From Chryseobacterium senegalense (lineage in GTDB: Bacteria > Bacteroidota > Bacteroidia > Flavobacteriales > Weeksellaceae), in the NCBI GenBank assembly GCA_001403755.1, contig CYUH01000015.1:288589-352588 (forward strand): 64,000 nt of DNA, written 5' to 3'. The position numbers and the translations under genes are program-made. Of the stretch, positions 17,100 to 27,330 are shown piece after piece. Every line of letters begins with the position of its first letter. Positions within the stretch are counted from its first letter, which is position 1. The notes beneath the pieces were generated by a model. The model ran no database searches and was not told the DNA's origin. It saw only the letters and a list, made by a program, of their open reading frames with translations.

Positions 17100-17107
17100 T
17101 ATATTTG
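17100..17107 (+). promoter_or_regulatory. ruvA-sprA promoter, -7 box TATATTTG
   Basis: Perfect TAnnTTTG, 19 bases before the ruvA ATG, so the leader is probably only about 13-16 bases long. Confidence 0.65.
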
Positions 17108-17126
17108 GGTTTTTCAAAAATAACTC

Positions 17127-17711
17127 ATGATTTATTCTTTAAAAGGAAACATTCAGGAACTCAATCCAACCTCCGTAATCATCGACGTACAAGGCGTTGG
17201 TTACTATGTGGGAATCAGTCTTCAAACTTCTGAAAAGCTCCAATTAGGGCAACCTGCTTACCTCAATATCCAGCAAATTATCCGCGAAGATGCGCATTTA
17301 CTCTTCGGTTTTAACACAATTTTGGAAAAAGAAATGTTTAATCTGTTAATAAGTGTTAACGGAGTAGGGCCGGTCTCTGCAATCATTATGCTCTCTTCTT
17401 TGAGCCTTGAGGAGATTGCTTCGGCCATCCTTTCCAACAACAGTGCGTTGTTACAAAAGGTAAAAGGAATTGGTACGAAAACCGCCGAGAGAATCATTGT
17501 TGATTTACGGGATAAAGTCCAAAAATTCAAGAACTCTGAGGAAAATATTTCCGCGGCAGTGAATAATAAAGTGAAGGAAGAAGCGTTATCTGCATTAGAG
17601 GTTTTGGGAATTGCCAAAAAGATGAGCGAGAAAATTGCAGACCGAGTCCTTAAGCAAAATCCAGCGCTTACCGTGGAAGATTTAGTGAAGCAAATTTTAA
17701 AAAACATTTAA
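17127..17711 (+). CDS. ruvA: Holliday junction branch migration protein RuvA
   Basis: A 194-residue RuvA of normal length: N-terminal OB-fold (MIYSLKGNIQEL, VIIDVQGVGYYVGIS), two helix-hairpin-helix motifs in domain II (LLISVNGVGPVSAIIML and LQKVKGIGTKTAERIIVDL), and the C-terminal domain III that contacts RuvB (VKEEALSALEVLGIAKK). It binds Holliday junctions as a tetramer and directs the RuvB motor. sprA begins 3 bases after its stop, so sprA is translated from the same mRNA. Confidence 0.96.
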   Translation: MIYSLKGNIQELNPTSVIIDVQGVGYYVGISLQTSEKLQLGQPAYLNIQQIIREDAHLLFGFNTILEKEMFNLLISVNGVGPVSAIIMLSSLSLEEIASAILSNNSALLQKVKGIGTKTAERIIVDLRDKVQKFKNSEENISAAVNNKVKEEALSALEVLGIAKKMSEKIADRVLKQNPALTVEDLVKQILKNI

Positions 17712-17714
17712 CAT

Positions 17715-20700
17715 TTGGAGAAGATTAGTTTTTTTAGTCGTCAATTTACCTATTTATTCGTGTTTTGTTGCTCATTCGCTACGTTGAATGCGCAGGAAAA
17801 ACCATCAGACAGCGCTTCGGTGAGGCAAGATTTTTCGCTTCCCAATCCCATGCGATACGAAGCTTTTTATGATGTAACCAGCGGTATGTATTTCTTGTAT
17901 CCGAAAGTGGGGAACATGGTGGTAGGAAATCCTGTTTCCATGACTTCTGCGGAGTATCATCAATATATGCTGAGTAATCAGTTGAGTGAATATTACAAAG
18001 AAAAATCCTCAACCCACGATTTAGGATCTCGAAAAGATCAAACAGATGCCCTGAAAAAGGGACTTCTGCCCAGTGTAAACATTAGAAATAAACTCTTCGA
18101 ATCGGTTTTTGGAGGCAATAAAATCGAAATTATTCCGCAAGGTTTCGCCTCTTTCGACATTGGTGGATTGTACCAAAAAATAGATAATCCATTGATTTTG
18201 CCACAAAACAGAACCAGTTTCGCCATTGATATCCAACAAAGAATTCAGTTGGGATTATTGGGTAAAGTAGGTGAAAATCTGCAACTTAAAGCGAATTATG
18301 ATACACAAAGTGGTTTCGCTTTCGAAAATCGAATGAATTTGGTTTGGCAGGCAAAAGGAACTTGGAAAGACTTGCAAACCAAAGGGTTAAATGACAAAAC
18401 AACCGGCGGAGAAGATAAAATCATCAAGAAAGTAGAATTTGGTAACGTGAATATGCCGCTTTCTACCAGTTTGATCCGAGGTTCAGAATCACTTTTCGGT
18501 TTGAAAACGGAGTTCCAGTTGGGTAAAACTACCGGAACTTTGGTCTTTTCGCAACAGCAAGGTGAATCCCGAACTATCGTGGCGCAAGGCGGTGGCGTGA
18601 TGAACACCTTCAAGCTCAACGCGATTGATTACGAAGACAATCAGCACTACTATCTCGGTCATTACTTCCTGAATTCTTACGACAATGCTTTGCTCAATTA
18701 TCCTCAAATCAATTCCAGAGTAAGCATTACCAGAATTGAAGCGTGGGTGCTGGATCAGGGTTCCGGGAATCTTCAGGATCAGAAAGGAATCCTCGGAATC
18801 CGAGATTTGGGAGAAGGTATTTCCGGCTTTCCAGACAACTCGCAAAATAATTTATATCAAGGCATTGCGAACCTTGGAGCGGGAATTCGGGATGTGAATA
18901 CCGCTTACAACACCATTAACGGGCAATCGTTTCCGAACGCCAACGGATCTCTTGAAAATTATACCGATGGAGAGCAGTTTATCTTCAATAGAAAAGCCAG
19001 AAAACTTACCCAAAGCGAATTTACTTATCATCCGCAGTTGGGATATATCTCGTTGAATCAAAGACTAAACGATAACCAACTTTTGGCGGTGTCGTACACG
19101 TACACCTTGAACGGCGACAGCAAAGTGTATAAAGTAGGGGAATTCTCCGAAGAAAGTCCAGTTTTGATTACCAAATTATTAAAATCGAATACCAAAACTA
19201 CTACCACAACACCGATGTGGGATTTGATGATGAAGAATATTTATTCCTTAAATTCCAATCAAATCAATTCGGAAAACTTTTTATTGAATGTATATTTAAG
19301 GGATGCCCAAAACGGAAAGGTGAACTACCTTCCTGGAACCGCAGTTCAAGATACTAACCTCCTTAAATTATTCAACTGGGATCGCTTGAATTCCAACAAC
19401 GATTTGCAGCAAAACGGTGCTTCCACCGGAGATGGGATTTTCGATTTTGTGAACGGCATTACCATTGATTCTGAAAACGGAAAAATTATCTTCACCAAAG
19501 CGAAACCATTTGGAGCTTATCTTCAAAATGTTTTGGGAAGCAGTGATCCGAAATTTGTATTCAATGATTTGTATGATAAATTCAAAAATGTAGCCTCCGA
19601 AAACCGTTTGGCTTTGGCATACACCTTGGAAGGTCGCTTCAAAGGCTCTCAAGGAACAGGGATTTCTCTTGGCGCAATCAACGTTCCTCAAGGTTCGGTG
19701 AAAGTAACGGCCAATGGAGTACAACTTCAAGAAGGTATTGACTTTACGGTAGATTATATGCTAGGTACCGTAAACATCATTAACGAAGCGGTGAAACAAT
19801 CCGGACAAGCCATCAATATTTCTCTCGAAAACCAATTGACCTTTAATACCCAAAGAAAAAGATTCCTTGGATTGAATTTGGAAAGGAAATTCAATGAACA
19901 TTTGACCATCGGAGGAACAGTGGTGAATTATTCTGAAACGCCATTAACTCAAAAAGTAAATTACGGCCAGGAAGCGGTAAATAATACCATGGCTGGTTTC
20001 AATATTTTGTACAATAACGAGCTGCCATTCCTCACCAGACTCACCGATAAAATTCCGTTGATAAATACGGAAGCGCCTTCCAATTTGAGTTTTATGGCGG
20101 AAGGAGCCTATCTGATTCCGGGACAGAATAAAGGAATTGGTGATCAATCTTATATCGACGATTTCGAGCAAACTACTTCCAAAATTTCTTTGAAAGAACC
20201 CGCAATGTGGAGTCTGGCTTCTAAACCTGAACACAATCCCGAACCAGTATTCTCGAATGCTAATTCCAATGATGATTTATCTCACGGCAACGGAAGAGGT
20301 TTGCTGACTTGGTACAATATCGATCCAAGGTTTTATGGAATTGGAGGAAAAGCACCGAGTGGAATTAATGCGGAAGCGGTATCCAATCACGCTTCCAGAA
20401 GGGTACAAACTAAGGAACTTTACAATTCCAGAGATTTTGTCGCGGGCGAACAACTCTACACCAATACTTTCGATATAACATATTTCCCAACGGAAAGAGG
20501 ACCTTATAACGTGAATCCTAACAATGAAACCACCCAAGAAAGATGGGCAGGTTTGATGAGACCAGTCACCGTATCCAATTTCGTGAATTCGAATATCGAA
20601 TATGTGGAATTCTGGATGATGGATCCTTATGCCGATGGTAAAAATTTAGGAGCCAATCCGAAATTATTGTTGCAATTAGGAAATGTTTCCGAAGATGTCT

Positions 20701-23700
20701 TAAAAGATGGAAAACTACAGTACGAAAATGGATTGCCAACTCCAAATGTTCCGGCAAATACTACGACGACCAACTGGGGAACTCAGCCGAACCAATTCCC
20801 AATTTTGTATGCTTTTTCCACGGAAAACGAAGAAAGAGCCGCACAAGATTTAGGGTATGACGGTCTGGATGCGCAAGGTGAAAGTGCCAAATTCGGAACT
20901 AATTTTATCAATCCGGTAACTAATACGCCCGATCCTGCATCCGATGATTTTGTGTTTTACCTTTCAGATCAGTTCCAAGGTGCGCAAGCTTCATCACTTC
21001 TGGAGCGTTACAAATATTTCCGTGGTCCGGAAGGCAATTCCCAAAGCAATTCATTGGAAGTAGCCACCCAAACTCCTGATGCTGAAGATGTAAACCGCGA
21101 CTACAACCTGGACCAGAGTGAAAACTATAACCAATACAACATCAATCTGGATAAAACTAGTCTTACTTTAGGACAGAACTTCATCGTGGATGAAAAAGTA
21201 GTAGAAGCAAAATTCCAAAATGGGCAGACTTCATCCAACAAATGGTATCTTTTCCGTGTTCCGGTTTCTCAATTTGTTACCGATGCCGGAGATCACGATC
21301 CTGCGGTTCTTAACAATGTTCGTTTTGCCAGAATTTTATTAACAGGCTTTGATCAAACTTCAACCCTGCGTTTCGGAACCCTGGATTTGGTACGAAGCGA
21401 CTGGAGAAAATATACCAAAGATATTGCGACCAACATTACCGATACCGAAGGAGTAAATCCTGTAGATGATTCCGAAACCAACCGAATGGATGTAGGAAGC
21501 GTTAATTTAGAAGAAAACGGATTGAACCAGCCGCCGTATGTATTGCCTCCGGGAATCGATCGACAAGTTCTTAGCGGAAACGCCGGGGCTCAAAGACAAA
21601 ATGAAGCTTCTCTTTATCTGAAAACTTCGCCAATCTCACCGAAAACTTCCAGAGCGGTGTTCAAAAATGTGGCGTTGGATATGCGCAGATACAAGAAATT
21701 GGAACTTTTTGTTCATGCTGAAGATGTAAGAGCAGGAGCAATCAGCAATGGTTTGGATCCAAACGCGAAATTCTTTATCCGTTTTGGTAGCGACGCCACC
21801 GATAACTACTATGAGTACGAAACATCTTTAACTTATACTCCGAAAAACGCCACTTCACCATTGGAAATCTGGCCTACAGATAATACTGTGAATTTGGAAG
21901 TGCAAAACTTCATCGATGCTAAATTGAGAAGAGATGAAAATGGTTCCGTAGTCATCGATCAAAGAACCGAAGATTTTGAATATGGTGCATTGGATCCTAA
22001 CAAAAAAATCTTCATCAAAGGAAGACCGAGCTTAGGAAACGTAACTACCATTATGTTAGGGGTTAGAAACAAAGATCAAAGCAGCTCGAAAGATTTAGTT
22101 CTTTGGGTGAACGAAATCCGTCTTTCTGAAATCGAAAACAAAGGAGGATACGCCGGAAATGCAAGTGTAAATTTCAACCTCGGAGATTTTGCCACCGTAA
22201 ATGCGAACGGTTCTTATTCCACGATTGGATTTGGCGGCATTACCCAAAAACCATCGGAGAGAGCACAGTCGACACTTTCTGCTTTCAATGTGAATACCAC
22301 TGTGAATGTCGATAAATTCCTTCCTGAAAAGGTGGGCATGAAGATTCCTGTGAATTATTCTTACACGCAGACCATCGAGGATCCAAAATACAATCCTTTG
22401 GATAATGATGTTACTTTCGAGCAAGCGCCGAACCGCCAAGAGTTGAAGAAAGTAGCAAGAACTTACACCCAACAAAGAAGTATCGGGGTGGTAAATATGC
22501 GTAAAGATCGAATGAATCCGGACAAAAAACCGAAATTCTACGATGTGGAAAACCTTTCAGTGACTGCGGTTTATAACGACGATTACTATAGAGATGTGTA
22601 CACCAAGAAAAACTACCGCCAATATCTAAAAGGGTATATCGACTATAATTATTCGTTTAAACCATGGGTTCTGAGACCTTTCAATAAAATAGTGAGCGAT
22701 ACTGCAAAATCTTATAAATATTTAAGATTTATCAAAGAAGTTAATTTCAATTTGGTTCCGACGAGATTCTCTTTCAGAACCGAAATCGATAGAAACTACA
22801 ACGAACTGGAGTTTAGAAATATTGAAGCGATCCTCAACGGAAACTCGGGCGATAATTTCGATGTCATCAAAAATCGTAACTTCTACTTCGGTTGGCAATA
22901 CGGTTTGGGCTTCAACTTTACCAAATCACTGAAGCTGGAAATCAACTCAGCGATGCGAACGTTGAATGACAATCTGAACGTGAACGATATGAACAATAAA
23001 TCGATTTTCGAAAACCCATTGCGGGCAGGAAGACCGGTTTTATATAACCACCGCGTGCAGCTGAATTACAAATTCCCGTTTCAATATCTTCCTTATCTCG
23101 ATTTCATCAATGCGGAACTCGGGTACGGATTTACTTATAATTGGAATGCGAGAAGTACCGTGATGACCAGCTTCGTGAACCCGGAAACTAATGTAGCGGA
23201 AAGTTTAGGAAGTATCGGACAGAATACCAATAATATTGTAGCAACGTCTACGGTGGATGTACCTAAATTTTTCAGCAAGTTTAGGTATTTCCAGAAAATA
23301 AATACCACCATGCAAAAGCGTAAAAAGGAAGTGGATTCCCTCAACAACGCTTATACCCAATTGTGGCAAAAGCCAAATTCCAAGAAAACTTTCAAAAGTT
23401 ATCAATTTAAAAATAAGTTGAATCCTTTGCAAAGTATTGCTTATGCGCTAACTTCCATTAAGCAACTCGATGTTTCATATAATGAGAACAATGGGACAGT
23501 ACTTCCTGGATTGCTTTCTGCGCCAAATTGGTACGGATATGGGCAAACTTTGGGTGGACCTACTTATGGATTCCTTTTGGGCTCTCAAGCGGATATCAGA
23601 AGAACGGTGATTGAAAACGGTTGGCTGTCAAATTCGCCTTATATGAATGATGCGTATACCCAAATGAAGAATCAAAATTTCTTGGCGAATGTTCAGATCA

Positions 23701-24791
23701 TGCCGATCAACGATTTCCGAATCGATTTGAATGTCTTGAGAAATTACAACAGCAATTTTGTGCAAGGCGGTTATAATGTAGATGCGGATTCCAACGGAGC
23801 CAACGGATTCCAGTTCTCATTCGGTACCGAAATGATTACGTATTCCAAAACAGCTTGGACCTTCCGAACCGCTTTTATTGATGGAAAAACCATCTACGAT
23901 AATATGTATGAAAATGCGAAGCAAATCTATCTCCGTTCCGGCGGATTGTACGATGAAGCGGAATTCGCAAGCGGAAAAGGATTGGGCGATGCGTATGTGT
24001 TAATCCCGGCATTCCAGGCGGCGGTTGAAGGAAAAACCATCGATGGTAGACTTTCGGATCCTAAGAAAACCGGCATTCCTTTGCCGAACTGGAGGGTGAC
24101 TTATTCTGGATTGAAAAATATTCCGATCGTCAACAGCCAATTCTCGAAGTTTGATATTTTGCATTCTTATAGTTCAACTTTCACTTCAACAGGAATTCAA
24201 TCGAGTGTAGATTATTACAACATGCAAAACAATCAGGATGCGCCGCAAACAGATACTTACGGAAATGCTTTCAACCCGTACACCTTCTCGCAAGTAGGTT
24301 ATGTGGAAGCTTTCGCTCCGTTGATTGGTGCTGATGTGACCATGAGAAACAATATGCAATTCCGGGCGCAATATAACCGTGATAGAATGTTCATGCTCGG
24401 ATTGGTGAATCATACTTTGACCGAAGATGTCGGTAAAGAATACATCATCGGATTTGGGTACATCATCAAGGATTTGAAACTGAAAATGAATTTCAAAGGA
24501 AAAGCAAGAACCATCAAAAGTGATCTTAATATTCGTAGTGATTTCTCCCTTAGAGATAGCCAAACCAGAATTACGAATATCCTACAAAACGATTCGCAAG
24601 TCACCGGTGGACAGAAGATGATGAGCATTAAACTTTCCGCGGATTATAACATGTCGCAGAATTTCAGTTTAAGATTCTTCTATGATCAGTTATTGACTAA
24701 GTATAAAATTTCTACGGCGTTTCCGCTTTCTACCATTCGTGCGGGACTCACGGCAACCTTTACCTTCGCTGGAAGCGGTGGTGGATTTTAG
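17715..24791 (+). CDS. sprA: Cell surface protein SprA, type IX secretion translocon
   Basis: A 2358-residue protein with a signal peptide ending near residue 26 (FVFCCSFATLNA-QEK). The length, the N-terminal sequence (YEAFYDVTSGMYFLYPKVG, PLSTSLIRGSESLFGLK) and the ending in a beta-strand (TIRAGLTATFTFAGSGGGF) identify SprA, the very large outer-membrane beta-barrel through which type IX substrates leave the cell; in gliding flavobacteria it is also needed for motility adhesin secretion. The start is a TTG at 17715, 3 bases after ruvA; the first in-frame ATG would come only at residue 46 and would delete the signal peptide, so TTG is favoured. Co-transcribed with ruvA and closed by a terminator. 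Confidence 0.95.
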   Translation: MEKISFFSRQFTYLFVFCCSFATLNAQEKPSDSASVRQDFSLPNPMRYEAFYDVTSGMYFLYPKVGNMVVGNPVSMTSAEYHQYMLSNQLSEYYKEKSSTHDLGSRKDQTDALKKGLLPSVNIRNKLFESVFGGNKIEIIPQGFASFDIGGLYQKIDNPLILPQNRTSFAIDIQQRIQLGLLGKVGENLQLKANYDTQSGFAFENRMNLVWQAKGTWKDLQTKGLNDKTTGGEDKIIKKVEFGNVNMPLSTSLIRGSESLFGLKTEFQLGKTTGTLVFSQQQGESRTIVAQGGGVMNTFKLNAIDYEDNQHYYLGHYFLNSYDNALLNYPQINSRVSITRIEAWVLDQGSGNLQDQKGILGIRDLGEGISGFPDNSQNNLYQGIANLGAGIRDVNTAYNTINGQSFPNANGSLENYTDGEQFIFNRKARKLTQSEFTYHPQLGYISLNQRLNDNQLLAVSYTYTLNGDSKVYKVGEFSEESPVLITKLLKSNTKTTTTTPMWDLMMKNIYSLNSNQINSENFLLNVYLRDAQNGKVNYLPGTAVQDTNLLKLFNWDRLNSNNDLQQNGASTGDGIFDFVNGITIDSENGKIIFTKAKPFGAYLQNVLGSSDPKFVFNDLYDKFKNVASENRLALAYTLEGRFKGSQGTGISLGAINVPQGSVKVTANGVQLQEGIDFTVDYMLGTVNIINEAVKQSGQAINISLENQLTFNTQRKRFLGLNLERKFNEHLTIGGTVVNYSETPLTQKVNYGQEAVNNTMAGFNILYNNELPFLTRLTDKIPLINTEAPSNLSFMAEGAYLIPGQNKGIGDQSYIDDFEQTTSKISLKEPAMWSLASKPEHNPEPVFSNANSNDDLSHGNGRGLLTWYNIDPRFYGIGGKAPSGINAEAVSNHASRRVQTKELYNSRDFVAGEQLYTNTFDITYFPTERGPYNVNPNNETTQERWAGLMRPVTVSNFVNSNIEYVEFWMMDPYADGKNLGANPKLLLQLGNVSEDVLKDGKLQYENGLPTPNVPANTTTTNWGTQPNQFPILYAFSTENEERAAQDLGYDGLDAQGESAKFGTNFINPVTNTPDPASDDFVFYLSDQFQGAQASSLLERYKYFRGPEGNSQSNSLEVATQTPDAEDVNRDYNLDQSENYNQYNINLDKTSLTLGQNFIVDEKVVEAKFQNGQTSSNKWYLFRVPVSQFVTDAGDHDPAVLNNVRFARILLTGFDQTSTLRFGTLDLVRSDWRKYTKDIATNITDTEGVNPVDDSETNRMDVGSVNLEENGLNQPPYVLPPGIDRQVLSGNAGAQRQNEASLYLKTSPISPKTSRAVFKNVALDMRRYKKLELFVHAEDVRAGAISNGLDPNAKFFIRFGSDATDNYYEYETSLTYTPKNATSPLEIWPTDNTVNLEVQNFIDAKLRRDENGSVVIDQRTEDFEYGALDPNKKIFIKGRPSLGNVTTIMLGVRNKDQSSSKDLVLWVNEIRLSEIENKGGYAGNASVNFNLGDFATVNANGSYSTIGFGGITQKPSERAQSTLSAFNVNTTVNVDKFLPEKVGMKIPVNYSYTQTIEDPKYNPLDNDVTFEQAPNRQELKKVARTYTQQRSIGVVNMRKDRMNPDKKPKFYDVENLSVTAVYNDDYYRDVYTKKNYRQYLKGYIDYNYSFKPWVLRPFNKIVSDTAKSYKYLRFIKEVNFNLVPTRFSFRTEIDRNYNELEFRNIEAILNGNSGDNFDVIKNRNFYFGWQYGLGFNFTKSLKLEINSAMRTLNDNLNVNDMNNKSIFENPLRAGRPVLYNHRVQLNYKFPFQYLPYLDFINAELGYGFTYNWNARSTVMTSFVNPETNVAESLGSIGQNTNNIVATSTVDVPKFFSKFRYFQKINTTMQKRKKEVDSLNNAYTQLWQKPNSKKTFKSYQFKNKLNPLQSIAYALTSIKQLDVSYNENNGTVLPGLLSAPNWYGYGQTLGGPTYGFLLGSQADIRRTVIENGWLSNSPYMNDAYTQMKNQNFLANVQIMPINDFRIDLNVLRNYNSNFVQGGYNVDADSNGANGFQFSFGTEMITYSKTAWTFRTAFIDGKTIYDNMYENAKQIYLRSGGLYDEAEFASGKGLGDAYVLIPAFQAAVEGKTIDGRLSDPKKTGIPLPNWRVTYSGLKNIPIVNSQFSKFDILHSYSSTFTSTGIQSSVDYYNMQNNQDAPQTDTYGNAFNPYTFSQVGYVEAFAPLIGADVTMRNNMQFRAQYNRDRMFMLGLVNHTLTEDVGKEYIIGFGYIIKDLKLKMNFKGKARTIKSDLNIRSDFSLRDSQTRITNILQNDSQVTGGQKMMSIKLSADYNMSQNFSLRFFYDQLLTKYKISTAFPLSTIRAGLTATFTFAGSGGGF

Positions 24792-24803
24792 AAATAAATT
24801 TAA

Positions 24804-24833
24804 AACTCAGAATTTCGGTTCTGAGTTTTTTTT
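24804..24833 (+). terminator. Terminator of ruvA-sprA
   Basis: AACTCAGAA (24804-24812) pairs with TTCTGAGTT (24819-24827), then a T run. Confidence 0.9.
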
Positions 24834-24888
24834 GAGCTAAAGATGCGCGCATCACCTAATTCTTTATCATTTTAAAAAATTAAATCCC

Positions 24889-24896
24889 TAATTTTG
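24889..24896 (+). promoter_or_regulatory. folE promoter, -7 box TAATTTTG
   Basis: Perfect TAnnTTTG, followed by C; the folE ATG lies 18 bases after the box. Confidence 0.6.
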
Positions 24897-24914
24897 CTTT
24901 TTCATTAAAGAGAT

Positions 24915-25580
24915 ATGAATCAAGATATTGATAACGACGACGATTTGTTCACCGGAAAAGACCATACTCCGCTTCGGCCGGACGCTTTCGAGAAAACTCC
25001 CCAGGAAAAAATAGAAATAATTCAGCAACATTTTCATCAGATTATGGAAACGTTAGGGATGGATATGAATGATGATTCCCTGAAAGATTCCCCAAAAAGA
25101 GTTGCCAAAATGTATGTCAACGAAATTTTCGGCGGACTACTTCCGGAAAACAAACCTGGAATTTCTACGTTTTCCAATAAATATAAATATCGCCAAATGT
25201 TGGTGGAAAAAGACATCACCGTGTATTCTTTCTGCGAACATCATTTCCTGCCGATTATCGGAAAAGCACACGTTGCTTATATTTCCAATGGTGAAGTAAT
25301 AGGACTTTCTAAAATTAATAGAATTGTAGATTATTATGCGAAGCGCCCGCAAGTTCAGGAAAGATTGACGATGCAGATTGTGGATGCGCTGAAACAAGCG
25401 TTGGGAACCAAAGATGTGGCCTGTATCATCGATGCGAAACATTTGTGCGTGAATTGTCGAGGCATCAAAGATACTGCAAGCTCCACCATCACTGCAGAAT
25501 TGAGTGGCATTTTTAGAACAAATCCTATTACCAGACAGGAATTCTTGCATTACGTGGGAAGCCACGCTACATTCGACTAA
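24915..25580 (+). CDS. folE: GTP cyclohydrolase I
   Basis: A 221-residue type I enzyme, GTP to 7,8-dihydroneopterin triphosphate, the first step of tetrahydrofolate synthesis. Zinc ligands C107 and H110 (SFCEHHFLP) and C178 (HLCVNCRG) are present; KINRIVDYYAKRPQVQERLT is the conserved GTP/substrate segment. The first 30 residues are acidic and variable. Own promoter; cysS follows after 91 bases. Confidence 0.96.
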   Translation: MNQDIDNDDDLFTGKDHTPLRPDAFEKTPQEKIEIIQQHFHQIMETLGMDMNDDSLKDSPKRVAKMYVNEIFGGLLPENKPGISTFSNKYKYRQMLVEKDITVYSFCEHHFLPIIGKAHVAYISNGEVIGLSKINRIVDYYAKRPQVQERLTMQIVDALKQALGTKDVACIIDAKHLCVNCRGIKDTASSTITAELSGIFRTNPITRQEFLHYVGSHATFD

Positions 25581-25671
25581 GCCACAGGAATTCAATTAAA
25601 AAAAAGAGCTGAGATTCTATATTTTTTAATTCTTCAGTTCTTCAATTTTTTAATCTTTTTAATTTAAAATA

Positions 25672-27138
25672 ATGGAACTCAAATTATACAACTCGCTTTC
25701 CGGCGAAAAGGAAATCTTCAAACCCATTCACGAAAAAAATGTTGGGATGTATGTTTGTGGACCTACCGTTTACAGCAATGTACACCTCGGAAACGTGCGA
25801 ACATTCATGTCTTTTGATTTTATTTACCGAACACTTGTGCATTTGGGATATAAGGTTAGATATGTAAGAAACATTACCGATGCGGGCCACCTCACCGATG
25901 ATGGAGATGTGGATAACGACCGTTTCGTGAAGCAGTCTCGCCTTGAAAAATTGGAGCCCATGGAAATTGTACAGAAATATACGGTTGATTTTCATAAGGT
26001 TTTGGATACCTTCAATTTGCTTCCGCCGACCATAGAACCCACTGCGACAGGACACATCTTGGAGCAGATAGAACTTACCCAAAAATTACTCGATAAAGGG
26101 TTTGCCTACGAAAGCAATGGTTCTGTATATTTCGATGTTTTGGAATACAATAATAAAGGCCTGAACTACGGGGAACTTTCCCGAAGAAATATTGAAGAAC
26201 TCTTCGCAAATACCCGTGATCTGGACGGACAAAATGAAAAGAAAAACCCCCAGGATTTTGCCCTTTGGAAAGCAGCTTCTCCGGCACATATTATGCGTTG
26301 GAACTCGCCGTGGGGCGAAGGTTTCCCAGGATGGCATCTGGAGTGTACCGCAATGAGCACCAAATATTTAGGTGAAAAATTCGATATTCACGGAGGTGGA
26401 ATGGATTTGAAATTTCCTCATCACGAATGTGAAGTGGCACAAGGAAAAGCCTGCAACGGAACTGAGCCTGTAAACTACTGGTTACATGCAAATATGCTCA
26501 CCATGAACGGACAACGGATGAGCAAATCCACCGGAAATTATATTCTCCCAATGGAGCTGGTTTCCGGTAACAATACCTTCTTTGAAAAACCTTTCCACCC
26601 AACAATCGTTAGATTCAATTTTTTACAAGCGCACTACCGAAGTGTTCTCGATATTTCGAATGAAGCAATGGTGGCCAGTGAAAAGGGTTTCCAACGTTTG
26701 ATGGAAGCCATGAAGATTTTAAGCCAAATCTCGCCTGCCAATAATCCAGCATCTTCTTTTAATTTAAATGCTTGGAAAGAGAAATGTTACGCAGCTTTAA
26801 CGGATGATTTCAATTCTCCAATTTTGATCTCACATCTATTTGAAGCAGTGAATTTTATCTTTAAATTAAAAGATGGAAAAGAGCAAATTTCCGGATCGGA
26901 TTTGGAACTTCTACGGTCGCAAATGGATAGTTTTGTGTTCGACGTTTTAGGGCTTCAGAACATCGAAGAAAACAATAATGAAAAGCTCAATCAAACTTTA
27001 CAAGTACTGATTGAACTGAGAAATCAAGCGAGAAAATCAAAAAATTTCGAACTTTCAGACCAAATTCGAGATCGTTTATTGGCGGAAGGAATCGAATTGA
27101 AAGATGGTCGCGACGGAACGACGTATTCTTTGAACTAA
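25672..27138 (+). CDS. cysS: Cysteinyl-tRNA synthetase
   Basis: A 488-residue class I synthetase. C29 in [17 protein letters not shown] is the first zinc ligand and VHLGN the HIGH-type motif; [11 protein letters not shown] and [15 protein letters not shown] supply further zinc ligands; QRMSKSTGN is the KMSKS motif. The C-terminal DALR/anticodon region is of normal length. The 91-base gap upstream carries a degenerate TTTTTAATC-type repeat and no perfect TAnnTTTG, so it may be co-transcribed with folE. A terminator follows at 27162. Confidence 0.96.
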   Translation: MELKLYNSLSGEKEIFKPIHEKNVGMYVCGPTVYSNVHLGNVRTFMSFDFIYRTLVHLGYKVRYVRNITDAGHLTDDGDVDNDRFVKQSRLEKLEPMEIVQKYTVDFHKVLDTFNLLPPTIEPTATGHILEQIELTQKLLDKGFAYESNGSVYFDVLEYNNKGLNYGELSRRNIEELFANTRDLDGQNEKKNPQDFALWKAASPAHIMRWNSPWGEGFPGWHLECTAMSTKYLGEKFDIHGGGMDLKFPHHECEVAQGKACNGTEPVNYWLHANMLTMNGQRMSKSTGNYILPMELVSGNNTFFEKPFHPTIVRFNFLQAHYRSVLDISNEAMVASEKGFQRLMEAMKILSQISPANNPASSFNLNAWKEKCYAALTDDFNSPILISHLFEAVNFIFKLKDGKEQISGSDLELLRSQMDSFVFDVLGLQNIEENNNEKLNQTLQVLIELRNQARKSKNFELSDQIRDRLLAEGIELKDGRDGTTYSLN

Positions 27139-27161
27139 ATTTCAATTAAATACTCTATTTT

Positions 27162-27195
27162 AACCTTTTCAGCGTAATGTTGAAAGGGTTTTTTT
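27162..27195 (+). terminator. Terminator of cysS
   Basis: AACCTTTTCAGC (27162-27173) pairs with GTTGAAAGGGTT (27179-27190, two G-U pairs), then a T run. Confidence 0.8.
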
Positions 27196-27330
27196 GTGTC
27201 TGATCAAGTTGGGTTTGTAAATGTTTGTAAATCAATAATTAAGCTATTAAAATTATTTTCACTTTTAATGGATGTATTCGTTTTAGAAACATAGAAATTT
27301 CCTAAATTGCAAAACAAATTGAAGCCTTTT

